DNA of 64,000 bases from Paenibacillus sp. Root444D2 (GCF_001426375.1 NZ_LMEO01000015.1:16324-80323), one strand, 5' to 3'; numbered from the stretch's first letter, positions 51,386-60,141 are shown. Notes: generated from the letters alone by a model not told the origin. Numbers and translations are program-made.

Positions 51386-51703
51386 TTATCCGTGAATATC
51401 AAGACCAATATCAAGACCAATATCAAGACCAATATCAAGACCAATAACACTATTGTCCTTTGTATCGACCACAAGAAAAAGCGAATGAGCGAATACAGTA
51501 GAAAAATACTTTACATTCCTCTTCCCAGTTGTAAGATTATTGTTTCGATATAAATCTGTTACAACTGGATAAATTCCCTCAATAAGCTTTTCTTCGATGA
51601 TCTTCCTTGAGTGAGGTTTTAAACCCCTAACATTTCGTAAAACACCGTTTTTATAGACTTTTTTGACGTCCGTATAATGAATAGATATCTCAGTAACTAT
51701 AAC
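51386..51703 (-). pseudogene. Unrecognised protein remnant with a repeat-expanded C-terminus
   Basis: An open frame of 105 codons (starting VIVTEISIHYTDVKK) with no in-frame start codon. A GGAGG followed by a TTG lies just upstream in another frame, so a frameshift has probably separated start and body. The last 20 residues are four copies of GLDI, encoded by a 12-bp tandem repeat, before HG and a stop. I do not recognise the family. Confidence 0.5.
51396..51443. repeat. Four exact 12-bp tandem repeats
   Basis: ATATCAAGACCA occurs four times without mismatch at 51396, 51408, 51420 and 51432. In the minus-strand frame it encodes I-G-L-D repeats. It has no spacers and is not CRISPR. Confidence 0.85.
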
Positions 51704-51800
51704 CAGTCAAACAAACAATTCAACCTCCACAATGAGAGTAGTTTATTAATTCAGCATTTTAACATAAAGCAAAATTTTTATCCATATTATTCCAAGATAG

Positions 51801-51861
51801 CCTGCCCGTTACTTCAATGAACGAAAGTGAAGGAGCTGCCGCGATGCAAGCTCCTTCACTT
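51801..51861. repeat. Dispersed box element with 12-bp hairpin
   Basis: CCTGCCCGTTACTTCAATGA followed by a perfect stem AAGTGAAGGAGC (51825-51836) with GCTCCTTCACTT (51850-51861). It lies 41 bases past the phosphatase remnant and could serve as its terminator. Confidence 0.5.
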
Positions 51862-51902
51862 CCGTTCTAAATGATGGATTAACACGTTTTCCTTGAAGTT
51901 TG

Positions 51903-52270
51903 TTATTGCATTTCATATTCTTTGAGTTCACAATTGCCTGTGTAATATAAGTAGTATTCATCGTTAGATAGCTCATTAAAATAGGTATTGATTACTCTAC
52001 ACACACTGCCATGTAAGCCATATACTCTATATGCAACTTGGAATAATGATTCGCCTGTTATAAGTCTGCTTGGAAACTGTTTCCTGGCGTATTTAAAATC
52101 CACTGAGTCTCGAGATATTCCTTCAAAAGCACCATAGTTTTGTTCAATAAGTCTGTTGTCGATAATAAACTCTTTATCAATCGTTCAGTTAAGTCGATAT
52201 CTGTTACTCCACAAACTCTGTTTTCAGCATTCCATTCAGTTTGACCATGTCTTGTAACAGATAATTTCAA
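51903..52270 (-). pseudogene. Histidine phosphatase (phosphoglycerate-mutase-like) remnant
   Basis: Two frames of one gene. From 52270, 31 residues match the family start (MKLSVTRHGQTEWNAENRVC, with the catalytic RHG and GVTDIDLTER), then degrade. From about 52103 another frame gives the family end (ARKQFPSRLITGESLFQVAY, VCRVINTYFNELS, GNCELKEYE). The middle, including the second catalytic His of the CHGG motif, is deleted. Full proteins have about 190 residues. Inactive. Confidence 0.75.
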
Positions 52271-52319
52271 GTATTCATCTCTCCAAACAATACTTTCTCG
52301 TTAGTAAAATCACCAAAGG

Positions 52320-52985
52320 TCATATTTTTCTTTTTTGATTCAACAACCAAGTATATAGTTCTGCATTATTGAATGTTTCGTGCATTACTCGGTGATCGTG
52401 CTTTAATCCAGCATAGTAAGTAAATTTTACATTCCCACCAATACTTATTAAAGCGTTAACCATATCCTTTGTTCCTGAAACAGGGACAATATCATCGTCT
52501 ACACAATGAAAAGCCCATATAGGTATATCTTTTAGTAACATAGCCTTATCCGAATCGAACCACCCTGAAATTGGAACTATAGCCGAAAATAGTTCCGGCG
52601 ATCTTGAAGCGAAATCCCATGTACCGTTTCCACCCATACTAAATCCAGTAACATATATCCTGTCAGAATCAATTCGATAATTTGTTATTATTTCATTAAC
52701 CAAAGCTGTGATCGAATGATATTCCAACGCCCAATTAGAATCGGATGGACATAGTGGAGTAGCTACAATAAAAGGAAATTCTTGTTTACTTTCTGCAATC
52801 CAAGTAAGCCCGTAATCATCTAGCACACTAATATCCTCTCCGCGTTTTTTAACACCATGAAGAAACAAAATTAATGGATACTTATTGTCTGCTTTTGATT
52901 CATAATCATGAGGTAAAAATAATTGATATTTTACACTCATTTTCTGTGGTGTTTCTTTGTGAAACTCATAATTATTAACTGCCAT
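52320..52985 (-). CDS. Alpha/beta-hydrolase, predicted esterase
   Basis: A 221-residue protein of the dienelactone-hydrolase/phospholipase-carboxylesterase type. The oxyanion region is LILFLHGVKKRGED, the nucleophile elbow is GFSMGGNG (Ser about 116), the acid is in HCVDDDIVPVSGT and the His in KHDHRVMHETF. No signal peptide, so cytoplasmic. Resembles the catalytic domain often found in carbohydrate esterases; substrate unknown. No tight operon partner. Confidence 0.85.
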   Translation of the reverse strand: MAVNNYEFHKETPQKMSVKYQLFLPHDYESKADNKYPLILFLHGVKKRGEDISVLDDYGLTWIAESKQEFPFIVATPLCPSDSNWALEYHSITALVNEIITNYRIDSDRIYVTGFSMGGNGTWDFASRSPELFSAIVPISGWFDSDKAMLLKDIPIWAFHCVDDDIVPVSGTKDMVNALISIGGNVKFTYYAGLKHDHRVMHETFNNAELYTWLLNQKRKI

Positions 52986-53096
52986 TTAATAGCCCACCTC
53001 TAATGATAAATTGGGAGAATTATGGCCACCGAATTTATTCGATTGAAATTCCATTTTTTTGTAATTCACCTTATTATATCATCTATAATAATGAAA

Positions 53097-53122
53097 AAAG
53101 CTACCCTTTTACGGATAGCTTT
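53097..53122 (-). terminator. Terminator after the Spo0E-like gene
   Basis: AAAGCTA (53097-53103) with TAGCTTT (53116-53122); on the minus strand it ends in TTTTTTC. It lies 46 bases past the stop. Confidence 0.7.
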
Positions 53123-53168
53123 CCTTATTTATTTTACCATCAATACTATATGTAGCTAGTTCTCAACA

Positions 53169-53348
53169 CTAACTAATTAACTTCAGTTGGGCTTTTTTCA
53201 ATATAAGCTTTTGATAAAGTAAAATGTATCTATCCAAGAGCTGACTAACTGATATGACTTTTTCATGTGTTAGACTTCCATTTATAAATGCTTGATTAAT
53301 CATTTCAAAGCGTAATGATTCAATTTTTTCTTGAAGAATTGATTCCAT
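53169..53348 (-). CDS. Spo0E-family aspartyl-phosphate phosphatase-like protein
   Basis: A 59-residue protein from the ATG at 53348 (GGAG nine bases upstream). It has the two-helix hairpin layout of the Spo0E/YnzD/YisI family: a first helix (ILQEKIESLRFEMINQAF), a short GSLTHEKVI turn and the signature helix VSQLLDRYILLY, where SQLLD (35-39) stands for the usual SQELD. Known members dephosphorylate Spo0A-P and delay sporulation. The signature Glu is replaced by Leu; whether it is active cannot be told. Confidence 0.75.
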   Translation of the reverse strand: MESILQEKIESLRFEMINQAFINGSLTHEKVISVSQLLDRYILLYQKLILKKAQLKLIS

Positions 53349-53504
53349 CGTATCATTCTCCATTCTATGTTATATTTCGTAAGTTGATACCTCTAATTAG
53401 TATTTTAACTCAAAAATATTAGGAAAATATTAGTAATTTGTTTAAAATAATATTATTTCACCCAATATAAATAAGTAAGGTAGAAGCCACTCCTACTCCT
53501 CAAC

Positions 53505-53572
53505 AAAAATAAGGAATATCCTAATTTGGACATTCCTTCGCATACCTAGCTATCGTTTCCGTTAGCTCAATG
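53505..53572. repeat. Hairpin and repeat box in the 53.4-53.7 kb gap
   Basis: AAGGAAT...ATTCCTT hairpin (about 53508-53539) followed by GTTTCCGTTAGCTCAATGAA (53555-53574), the recurring box. The rest of 53364-53656 is A/T-rich and shows nothing gene-like. Confidence 0.45.
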
Positions 53573-53656
53573 AACTGACTTTTATTTATGTTACGGGTCA
53601 CCGTAATGTATCTAAGCACAAAGTACAGTGTGAACACAAAATATACATTATTATAT

Positions 53657-53695
53657 AAAGAAGAAGCCACTCCGACAATGGAGTGGTTCTTCTTT
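53657..53695 (-). terminator. Terminator after the methyltransferase gene
   Basis: AAAGAAGAAGCCACTCC (53657-53673) pairs with GGAGTGGTTCTTCTTT, ending at 53695, in a 16-bp stem with one mismatch. It lies 16 bases past the stop. Confidence 0.7.
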
Positions 53696-53711
53696 GGATA
53701 GAACTTTCCTT

Positions 53712-54470
53712 TTATTTATTAGCCACAATTGTAAATTCCCATGGAATGTTTTCATTTTCCCAACCACGATGCTCATCAAATTTCTTTAAATTAAAGCCAG
53801 ATGTAATAACGGAATTTATTATTTCGCTAAGGGTATAAAGCCTAATCGAAACATCTGGAAAGTCTTCTTGTTCATGTTCATCGAAATAATGTTTATATGC
53901 TACATCCCCACTATGTAATTCTTCGTCAAAGTAACTTTGTTGGATTTGATATTCGGTTTTAGAGTTAGAAACGATACACCTTCTTAAGGGATGAAAGTCA
54001 CTTAGAACCATTACACCATTATCTTTAAGTAATGAAAAAAGAAGAGACATGAATTTTTTAATGTCATTGAAATAGTGTAATATTCCACCTTCTAAGTATA
54101 GCATGTCAAAATGACCTCTATACTTTTCTAAGTCTATATCATAGATATCAGTAATAACATATTGTATAGATACATTGGCGGAATCCGCCAGTTCTAGGGC
54201 ATACTTTTTATTTTCTTCCGATATATCAAATACTGTTACATCTGCGCCTAACAGTGCTAACGGGACTGCTTTTCTTCCATTTGAACCACAAAGATTAGCA
54301 ATCTTTTTTCCAGCAATCTGTTCAAAATATTGCTTATGTTTTTTTAGCTGTGCCTTGGGATTCACCAATATTTGTTTTGCCTTATCCTTAGGTGAACCAT
54401 CTCGTCTGTTCCAAAATTCATATGCTCGATGTTCCCAAGCTATCTTATTTTTAGCACTTTGTTCATTCAT
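53712..54470 (-). CDS. Class I SAM-dependent methyltransferase
   Basis: A 252-residue protein. The SAM-binding motif I is IANLCGSNGRKAVPLALLGA (about 58-77), where CGSNG replaces the usual GxGxG. ADVTVFDIS follows as motif II, FDMLYLEGGILHYF as motif IV and LLKDNGVMVLSDFHPL as the post-motif. Such proteins methylate small molecules; substrate unknown. It stands alone and starts with ATG behind GGGAG. Confidence 0.85.
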   Translation of the reverse strand: MNEQSAKNKIAWEHRAYEFWNRRDGSPKDKAKQILVNPKAQLKKHKQYFEQIAGKKIANLCGSNGRKAVPLALLGADVTVFDISEENKKYALELADSANVSIQYVITDIYDIDLEKYRGHFDMLYLEGGILHYFNDIKKFMSLLFSLLKDNGVMVLSDFHPLRRCIVSNSKTEYQIQQSYFDEELHSGDVAYKHYFDEHEQEDFPDVSIRLYTLSEIINSVITSGFNLKKFDEHRGWENENIPWEFTIVANK

Positions 54471-54847
54471 ATTAGTCGAATCTCCCTTCCTATTAATCTA
54501 TTTTGATTTCCTGTCTTGACAAGCATGTTTAATAAAAGAAACCGCATACAACTCAAAAGAAAAATACATAATACCATTTATTGGAACATTATGCTATATC
54601 ATTTCGCTTCAAATTTCACTCATAGTGTCATAAATTTCGCTTAGCATTTCTGAAATATTTCAAAATTGCTTTACAACATTTGAAATATGTAATCAGACAA
54701 CTGATCCGCGAAACAATCGGATATTTCGCGGTGACCCGTATCACAAAGGGAGCAATAATAAATAGCCCTTCCACCACGCTATACTCCCGTTAGTTTAATA
54801 AAAAAAGTAGCTTATCGGAAGAAATGGCAGCGCCCCAGATAATGGAG
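54471..54847. other. Gene-free A/T-rich stretch
   Basis: No coding frame is convincing. It holds an 8-bp inverted repeat CCGCGAAA (54706-54713) with TTTCGCGG (54724-54731), scattered AAATTTC/GAAATAT motifs, and a repeat box near 54785 (CCCGTTAGTTTAATAAAA). Confidence 0.4.
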
Positions 54848-56620
54848 CTATTTCAATTCATTCTCGTCAAGTACAGCTGGGAGCTCGATCCAAGCTCGTA
54901 CACCTTGATCTTTTCTAAAGCTGTAATGTAAACCGTAGTTTTCGCCGAAATGCAGCTGAATCCGCTTCTGAACATTAATAATTCCGAAGCCTCGATTATT
55001 TTCCTTACCCTGCAGGATACCATTCATCATCTCGATATCCACCTGGCGATAACCGTTATCTTCTACACTGATGATGACATTATCATCCGCGCTTTTTACC
55101 GAAATCCATAATTCCCCATCCTGGCTCATGTTCTTAATCCCGTGCAGAATCGCATTCTCAATAATCGGCTGAAGAACGACCTTCGGCATGACAAATCGCT
55201 TCGCTCCCTCTTCAATATCCCAATGGACTTGAAAGGCATATTCATAGCGGAATAGCTGCAAGCGAACATAAGCCTCCGCGTGATTGATTTCCTCCATAAC
55301 CGGAATTAAAAGTTTCCCTTTGCTGAGCCCAATTCGCATAATTAGCGATAAATCCTTGATCATTTCAGCAGACTCTGCTGCCCCTTCCATTAGCGTATGC
55401 CAATATACAGATTCCAAGGTGTTGTAGAGCAAGTGCGGATTAATTTGTGTATGAAGAATAGATAATTCAATCTCCTTATGCTTCAGTTCGAGTTCATATT
55501 GGTCATAAATCGTTTGATTCAAGCGATCAGTCATGCGTATAAAATGATTATTGAGTAAAACAATCTCATTTTTGCTATCCGAGTGTAAGGAAATAGCTAA
55601 GGGTCTACCTGGATGATAAGAATTCGTGATGCGGGCTAATCGAGAGATCGGTTTCAAGATCGACTGGATAAAGTATATACTCGCCAAAATCAAGATAAAG
55701 AAATAAATAACCATGATCCAATCAACCAATCGCTGCACACTAATATGATCGATAATAATCGACTGAACAGGAACTCGCATGAGCAATTTCGTTTTCGAAT
55801 ATTCACTTGTATGAAGAACGCACATGAACTCATGATCAGCCTCTTTCAGCTTATAAACCCCTTCTACTTGATTAGCCGGAACATGTACCGAGGATCCGAT
55901 CTCAAAATTGGTTGTATTCGTCGCGAGCACCTCATTGTCTTGGTTTAACAACATCAATTCCGCATCCGCATACTTGTCAAAAGGTGAAAAATCCAACTGA
56001 AGAGGTGTATCAATGCCAGATACAACCAAATAACCAATCACACTTTCCCCGTTATAAATGCTATTTAATTGGCGCATATAGGCAACAGTTTGTAAATTAT
56101 TAGGGTTGTATCCGAATTTATCAATAACACGAATAACCCCCTCCCCCTTGGCCTGACTCACTTCCTTATACCAAGAGAGCGCATTCAAGTCTGTTGAATA
56201 AAAAATACCATTGTTCAGAAGATCCGGATTGGGGACAAACGAATACTGCTTATCTGTATCCGAAAAAAACAGCGAATATCGCACCGCACTCGTCGAATAG
56301 TTGTTCAAATATTTATCAAGGGCTTTAAAAATTTCAAATCGTTCATACTCCGATGAGGACGGGATGCTTGCAAGCTGTTGGATTTCCTGAGATATCATGA
56401 TTTTCTCTGTCTTTTCCTCGAAATCACTGCTCTCTCTATCTAGTGTCAAATGACTTCCTCGCACTAACTGGAGCAGCGCGTTCCCCACCTGCTCTTCCGT
56501 AATGGACTCCAGCTTCTTAGCTACAAACAAATCCAATACTAATATCGGGATGACGACGAATAAGATGAGTAGTACGATCAACTTTTTCATCAAATTCATA
56601 TTACGCAGCATTTTTCGCAT
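54848..56620 (-). CDS. YesM-like sensor histidine kinase
   Basis: A 590-residue kinase from the ATG at 56620 (GGAAGGAA seven bases upstream); the frame is open another 54 codons upstream without a start signal. Membrane helix near residues 12-33, Cache-like extracellular domain of about 260 residues, second helix, HAMP domain, and the phosphoacceptor motif QINPHLLYNTLE. The ATPase domain has IENAILHGI and a shortened DNGYRQVD N-box region. It lies 148 bases after the MalG-like gene, at the far end of the operon from its presumed partner regulator (60195-61517). Confidence 0.9.
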   Translation of the reverse strand: MRKMLRNMNLMKKLIVLLILFVVIPILVLDLFVAKKLESITEEQVGNALLQLVRGSHLTLDRESSDFEEKTEKIMISQEIQQLASIPSSSEYERFEIFKALDKYLNNYSTSAVRYSLFFSDTDKQYSFVPNPDLLNNGIFYSTDLNALSWYKEVSQAKGEGVIRVIDKFGYNPNNLQTVAYMRQLNSIYNGESVIGYLVVSGIDTPLQLDFSPFDKYADAELMLLNQDNEVLATNTTNFEIGSSVHVPANQVEGVYKLKEADHEFMCVLHTSEYSKTKLLMRVPVQSIIIDHISVQRLVDWIMVIYFFILILASIYFIQSILKPISRLARITNSYHPGRPLAISLHSDSKNEIVLLNNHFIRMTDRLNQTIYDQYELELKHKEIELSILHTQINPHLLYNTLESVYWHTLMEGAAESAEMIKDLSLIMRIGLSKGKLLIPVMEEINHAEAYVRLQLFRYEYAFQVHWDIEEGAKRFVMPKVVLQPIIENAILHGIKNMSQDGELWISVKSADDNVIISVEDNGYRQVDIEMMNGILQGKENNRGFGIINVQKRIQLHFGENYGLHYSFRKDQGVRAWIELPAVLDENELK

Positions 56621-56768
56621 ACCGACATTCCTTCCTTTCAAGCTGTATCCTCGGAAATTATTCCTCCCAGCCGTCTCATTCATACTTAGCTTCGCTATTA
56701 CGGCCACAATCTCCTTTAAGCCAAAGAAAACGCCATCAGAATAAGCATTCTGAGGGGCGTTCTTTGAC

Positions 56769-57650
56769 CTAACCCTTGACACTGGAAACGGTTAATCCAC
56801 GAATGATAAATTTTTGGAAAATGAGAAAAAACACAACTGGCGGCAGCATCGCCATCGTCAAGATAGCAAACCGCACACTCCACGGAATAACTGATGTTGA
56901 GTACACCACATACCGATAAATCCCTGTGGCAAGCGGGTACATCTCCTTTTCCGTCATTACAATGCTAGGCCAATAGAAATCGTTCCATGTTGTTGAGAAG
57001 GACAGAATCAGCAGGGTCCCGATAATGGGTGTAGAGAGTGGAACAGCAATTTTAATGAATGAATTGAATTCACTCGCTCCGTCGATTCTCGCTGCTTCCA
57101 GAATTTCTTTGTGGATGCCATCGAAGAAGTTTTTGAGCAGAAGCATGAAGTACGCGTTCGCCGCCGCCGGCAGCCAGAAGGCCCAGTACGTATTGATCAT
57201 GCCCAAGCTTTTCAGGTTCATAAAGTTAGGAACAATATACGTGGCGGGCGGTATCAACAATGTAGCCAAGAAAAACAGCGTCACCCATCTCTTGAACGGT
57301 ACCTTCAAATGTGACAGTGCGTAGGCCGCTAAACCAATTAACAGCAGCGAGCACACGACATTTCCCATGTAGATGAATAGGGTATTCTTCAAGAAAGTCA
57401 GTAAGGGTAAATCGAACCCGTTCCACGCATCATTGTAATTAGTCCAAATCCAGCTTTTCGGAAAAAAGGTCGGTGGAAAAGCAAAGAATTCCTCCCGTGT
57501 TTTGAGCGAACCAAAAAAGGTATTAAAAAACGGGTATAACGTCGTAATGCCAATGACGATCATCAGCAGTACCATGAGGGTGTAACCGGTTTTCACAGAA
57601 CCTTTTTTCATATCATATGGCGATATAATGCCACGTTCATCCCGCTTCAT
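56769..57650 (-). CDS. Carbohydrate ABC transporter permease, MalG-like
   Basis: A 293-residue CUT1 permease with six hydrophobic segments and the EAA loop EAARIDGASEFNSFIKIAVP. It overlaps the MalF-like gene by four bases (ATGA). The ATPase is expected elsewhere in the genome. Confidence 0.92.
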   Translation of the reverse strand: MKRDERGIISPYDMKKGSVKTGYTLMVLLMIVIGITTLYPFFNTFFGSLKTREEFFAFPPTFFPKSWIWTNYNDAWNGFDLPLLTFLKNTLFIYMGNVVCSLLLIGLAAYALSHLKVPFKRWVTLFFLATLLIPPATYIVPNFMNLKSLGMINTYWAFWLPAAANAYFMLLLKNFFDGIHKEILEAARIDGASEFNSFIKIAVPLSTPIIGTLLILSFSTTWNDFYWPSIVMTEKEMYPLATGIYRYVVYSTSVIPWSVRFAILTMAMLPPVVFFLIFQKFIIRGLTVSSVKG

Positions 57651-58558
57651 GCCTTCTCACCTCTACGCTGCAGCAAATTGTATAGCACGGAAAGTAAAAT
57701 TAAAACGAAAAACATTAAGCTGCCCATTGCACTCGCTTTGCCAAAATCAAGATCACGGAACGCCGTATGATTCATCCACAGCAAGTACGTAAGCGTCGCA
57801 TTATTCGGGCCACCATCGGTCATCGATAATTGCGCTTGAAAACCCTGTGAAGTTGTGATCAACTGCAAGAGAAGCAGAAGCAGCATCAACGTCTTGATAC
57901 TTGGCAAGGTGATATGACGGATACGCTGCCAGACACTGGCGCCATCGATCTCAGCCGCTTCGTATATGTCCCTCGGAATACCCACGACTGCAGCGATATA
58001 AATGAGAGTGGCTGCGCCAAAGCTTTGCCACGTTTCTAGCAGAACAATCGAACCCATGGCCATCTTCGGACTGAAGAACTCCACTTTTGGGATACCGAAC
58101 GTTTGTAACAGGCTGTTAATTGGGCCAACGGCATCAAAAAACCACTGCCACATCCCATAGAGCACGATGGCTGGAACAGCGCTTGGCAAATAGCCAATTA
58201 TACGGGCTGCGCCTTGAAACCATTTCAATTCGGAGACAACGATTGCGATAAGCGGCGGTACCCAGAATCCGAGTAGGACGCCTAAGCCCATATAGTACAG
58301 CGTATTTGTAATCGAGGTGATTAGCAGTCCATCTTGAAAAATACTTACATAGTTAGCCAAGCCAATGAAATGATTGCCATCGACAAAATCAATATTGTAA
58401 AAGCTGTAGAAAATCCCTTTAAAAATCGGCACCCATAAAAATACAATAAATAACACCATTTCAGGAAGGACAAACAGCGTCCCCCACAAATACCAGTTGA
58501 TTTTCTTCTTCACCGTACTACTCGCTACGACAGGCCGTACACTCAATTCTGCTGCCAT
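57647..58558 (-). CDS. Carbohydrate ABC transporter permease, MalF-like
   Basis: A 303-residue CUT1 permease from the ATG at 58558 (AAGGAG eight bases upstream, at the end of a repeat hairpin). The EAA loop is EAAEIDGASVWQRIRHITLP. Partner of the MalG-like protein downstream. Confidence 0.92.
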   Translation of the reverse strand: MAAELSVRPVVASSTVKKKINWYLWGTLFVLPEMVLFIVFLWVPIFKGIFYSFYNIDFVDGNHFIGLANYVSIFQDGLLITSITNTLYYMGLGVLLGFWVPPLIAIVVSELKWFQGAARIIGYLPSAVPAIVLYGMWQWFFDAVGPINSLLQTFGIPKVEFFSPKMAMGSIVLLETWQSFGAATLIYIAAVVGIPRDIYEAAEIDGASVWQRIRHITLPSIKTLMLLLLLLQLITTSQGFQAQLSMTDGGPNNATLTYLLWMNHTAFRDLDFGKASAMGSLMFFVLILLSVLYNLLQRRGEKA

Positions 58559-58565
58559 GTTGAAC

Positions 58566-58610
58566 ACTCCTTAAAGTTTTCGTTAGAAAACTTACTTCGC
58601 AAGCATAAAC
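58566..58610 (-). repeat. Hairpin repeat ending in a ribosome binding site, copy 3
   Basis: On the minus strand TTTATGCTTGCGAAGTA precedes the stem AAGTTTTC/GAAAACTT and then TTAAGGAGT, the Shine-Dalgarno of the MalF-like gene. Aligns with copies at 28106 and 35803. Confidence 0.55.
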
Positions 58611-58615
58611 TTATA

Positions 58616-58655
58616 AAATCGGACCTAAACCGCTAAACGGCTTAGATCCGATTTT
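58616..58655 (-). terminator. Intercistronic hairpin between binding protein and MalF
   Basis: AAAATCGGATCTAAGCCG pairs with CGGTTTAGGTCCGATTTT around a short loop. It lies 6 bases after the binding-protein stop with no strong T-run, so it is more likely an mRNA-stabilising or attenuating structure than a full terminator. Confidence 0.6.
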
Positions 58656-58661
58656 CCGGTG

Positions 58662-60083
58662 CTACTCGACTTTCACTTTGTCAAATACTTCTGTTTGCAC
58701 TTTATTCGAAGCATCAGCCAACGTCTTTTTCAAATCAACATCTTTGGTTGTGAACACTTTTTGGATCACATTGGCCATCTCGGTATAATATTTCTGTGCT
58801 TCATACTGCGCTTCAGGCTTGCCATCCCATAGGCTCAGCAATTGCGGGTCATATTTAAATACGTTGTCATATTTGGCCAGTAAATCGGTATACTTTTTGC
58901 CGAAATCGGAGGAATCCTTCCAGTAATTAATCGGTTGTGGAATGTAGACACGATTTTTACCTTTACGGTCTTCGATTTCTTTTTTCGTGGAATTCAAGAA
59001 GTCGTCTGTGAAGTACTCATCCGTAATCCATTTGAAAGCAACTTGCTGTTGATCCTTATCACTCTTCGGATTGATAACACGATAGTTACCGCCAAGAACG
59101 CCCGTATGCTTGCCGCCTTTCGTCATCGAAGGCATTGGATATACGACCATATCCTCTTTGCTGATACCGCCTTCATTGATCGCTGCATCAGCCGCGTTGC
59201 CGCTTCCGCACATCACCATCGCACCGCGTCCTTGGGAGAAAGCGCTCAATGCGTCGCCATACCCTAAGGCCCAGTTCTGAGGAATTAAGTTCTCGTCTTT
59301 TAACTTTTTATAAAATTCAAGCGCCTTCACACCAGCATCAGAATTGAACACGCTTACCACTTTCCCGTTATCGAGCTTCTGCACATCGCCGCCAGCTGCA
59401 TAAAGGAAATTCGTCCAGTTCCAGCCTGCTTCCGGTCCTTTACCCATTGGAATAAAGCCCGCGATGCCTTTGGCCGGATCATTAATCTTTCTCGCTGCCG
59501 TTAACAGATCGTCCCACGTCCAATCCATTGGAGGCAGCTCGACACCTTTATCTTTGAAAAGCTTCTTGTTCAGCGTAATGGTCATCACGTAACCGTCGAT
59601 GGGCACTCCATACGTTTTACCATTCACCACAAACGGTTTGGAAAGAAGATCATTCATGTCCTTAGCATGTTCCCAGGCATTAATCGAATCGGTAATATCA
59701 GCGACCCATTTCTTGTCAACGAGCACTTTACCTTCTGTTGCATACGTCGTATATTCGGTTGGCGCGCTATTCGAAGCCATTTTGATCCCAATTTCCAACG
59801 GGTTGTACTGCCAGTCGTCTTTCTTAAAATCAACATTCGGGGTTTTCGCCTTAAAGCGGCTGATCCGCTGGTCAAGCTGGTCATTCTTTTCCTTCTGGTC
59901 AGGCTTGAAGCCTTGGGCTGTAATTGTCACTTTTTTGGCTGCAGGCGTTGCTGTTGCTGCTGCTGTTTCCTTTGCTGAGGCGGGACTGCTTGTTGTGCTA
60001 GTCGTGGTACTGTTCGTACCACATCCTGCGAGTAAAACGGTCAGTGCAATCGCACTGATGGCTGAAGCCTTTTTAGCTTTCAT
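58662..60083 (-). CDS. Sugar ABC transporter substrate-binding lipoprotein (SBP_bac_1 class)
   Basis: A 473-residue lipoprotein (lipobox LLAGC, Cys21) with a Thr/Ser/Ala-rich linker to about residue 50, then an oligosaccharide-binding fold (ITAQGFKPDQKEKNDQLDQR, YGVPIDGYVMTITLNKKLF, GWNWTNFLYAAGGDVQ, GRGAMVMCGSGNAADA). It feeds the MalF/MalG pair downstream. With the adjacent GH87-like enzyme, an alpha-glucan or nigero-oligosaccharide is a possible ligand; this is inference. ATG behind AAAGGGG. Confidence 0.9.
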   Translation of the reverse strand: MKAKKASAISAIALTVLLAGCGTNSTTTSTTSSPASAKETAAATATPAAKKVTITAQGFKPDQKEKNDQLDQRISRFKAKTPNVDFKKDDWQYNPLEIGIKMASNSAPTEYTTYATEGKVLVDKKWVADITDSINAWEHAKDMNDLLSKPFVVNGKTYGVPIDGYVMTITLNKKLFKDKGVELPPMDWTWDDLLTAARKINDPAKGIAGFIPMGKGPEAGWNWTNFLYAAGGDVQKLDNGKVVSVFNSDAGVKALEFYKKLKDENLIPQNWALGYGDALSAFSQGRGAMVMCGSGNAADAAINEGGISKEDMVVYPMPSMTKGGKHTGVLGGNYRVINPKSDKDQQQVAFKWITDEYFTDDFLNSTKKEIEDRKGKNRVYIPQPINYWKDSSDFGKKYTDLLAKYDNVFKYDPQLLSLWDGKPEAQYEAQKYYTEMANVIQKVFTTKDVDLKKTLADASNKVQTEVFDKVKVE

Positions 60084-60135
60084 GTTTGGTTCCCCTTTCG
60101 AATCGTTTCATCAAATGTTAGTTCCTACACTTTCG

Positions 60136-60141
60136 ATTATA
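60136..60141 (-). promoter_or_regulatory. Candidate -10 box of the binding-protein/MalFG operon
   Basis: TATAAT on the minus strand, 52 bases before the start, in the 111-base gap after the response-regulator gene. No good -35; TGTCCTGTTACGCTAAT starts at 60167, just upstream of the expected -35, and resembles TGTTCATTTTACGCAAT at 12704. Confidence 0.4.

Noticed and set aside
51396..51443. Short regular repeats considered as a CRISPR array
   Set aside because: Units are 12 bp and directly adjacent, with no spacers and no cas genes nearby.
44646..54847. Repeat-rich stretch checked for insertion sequences or prophage
   Set aside because: No transposase, integrase or phage structural gene could be recognised in any frame; only short palindromic repeats are present.
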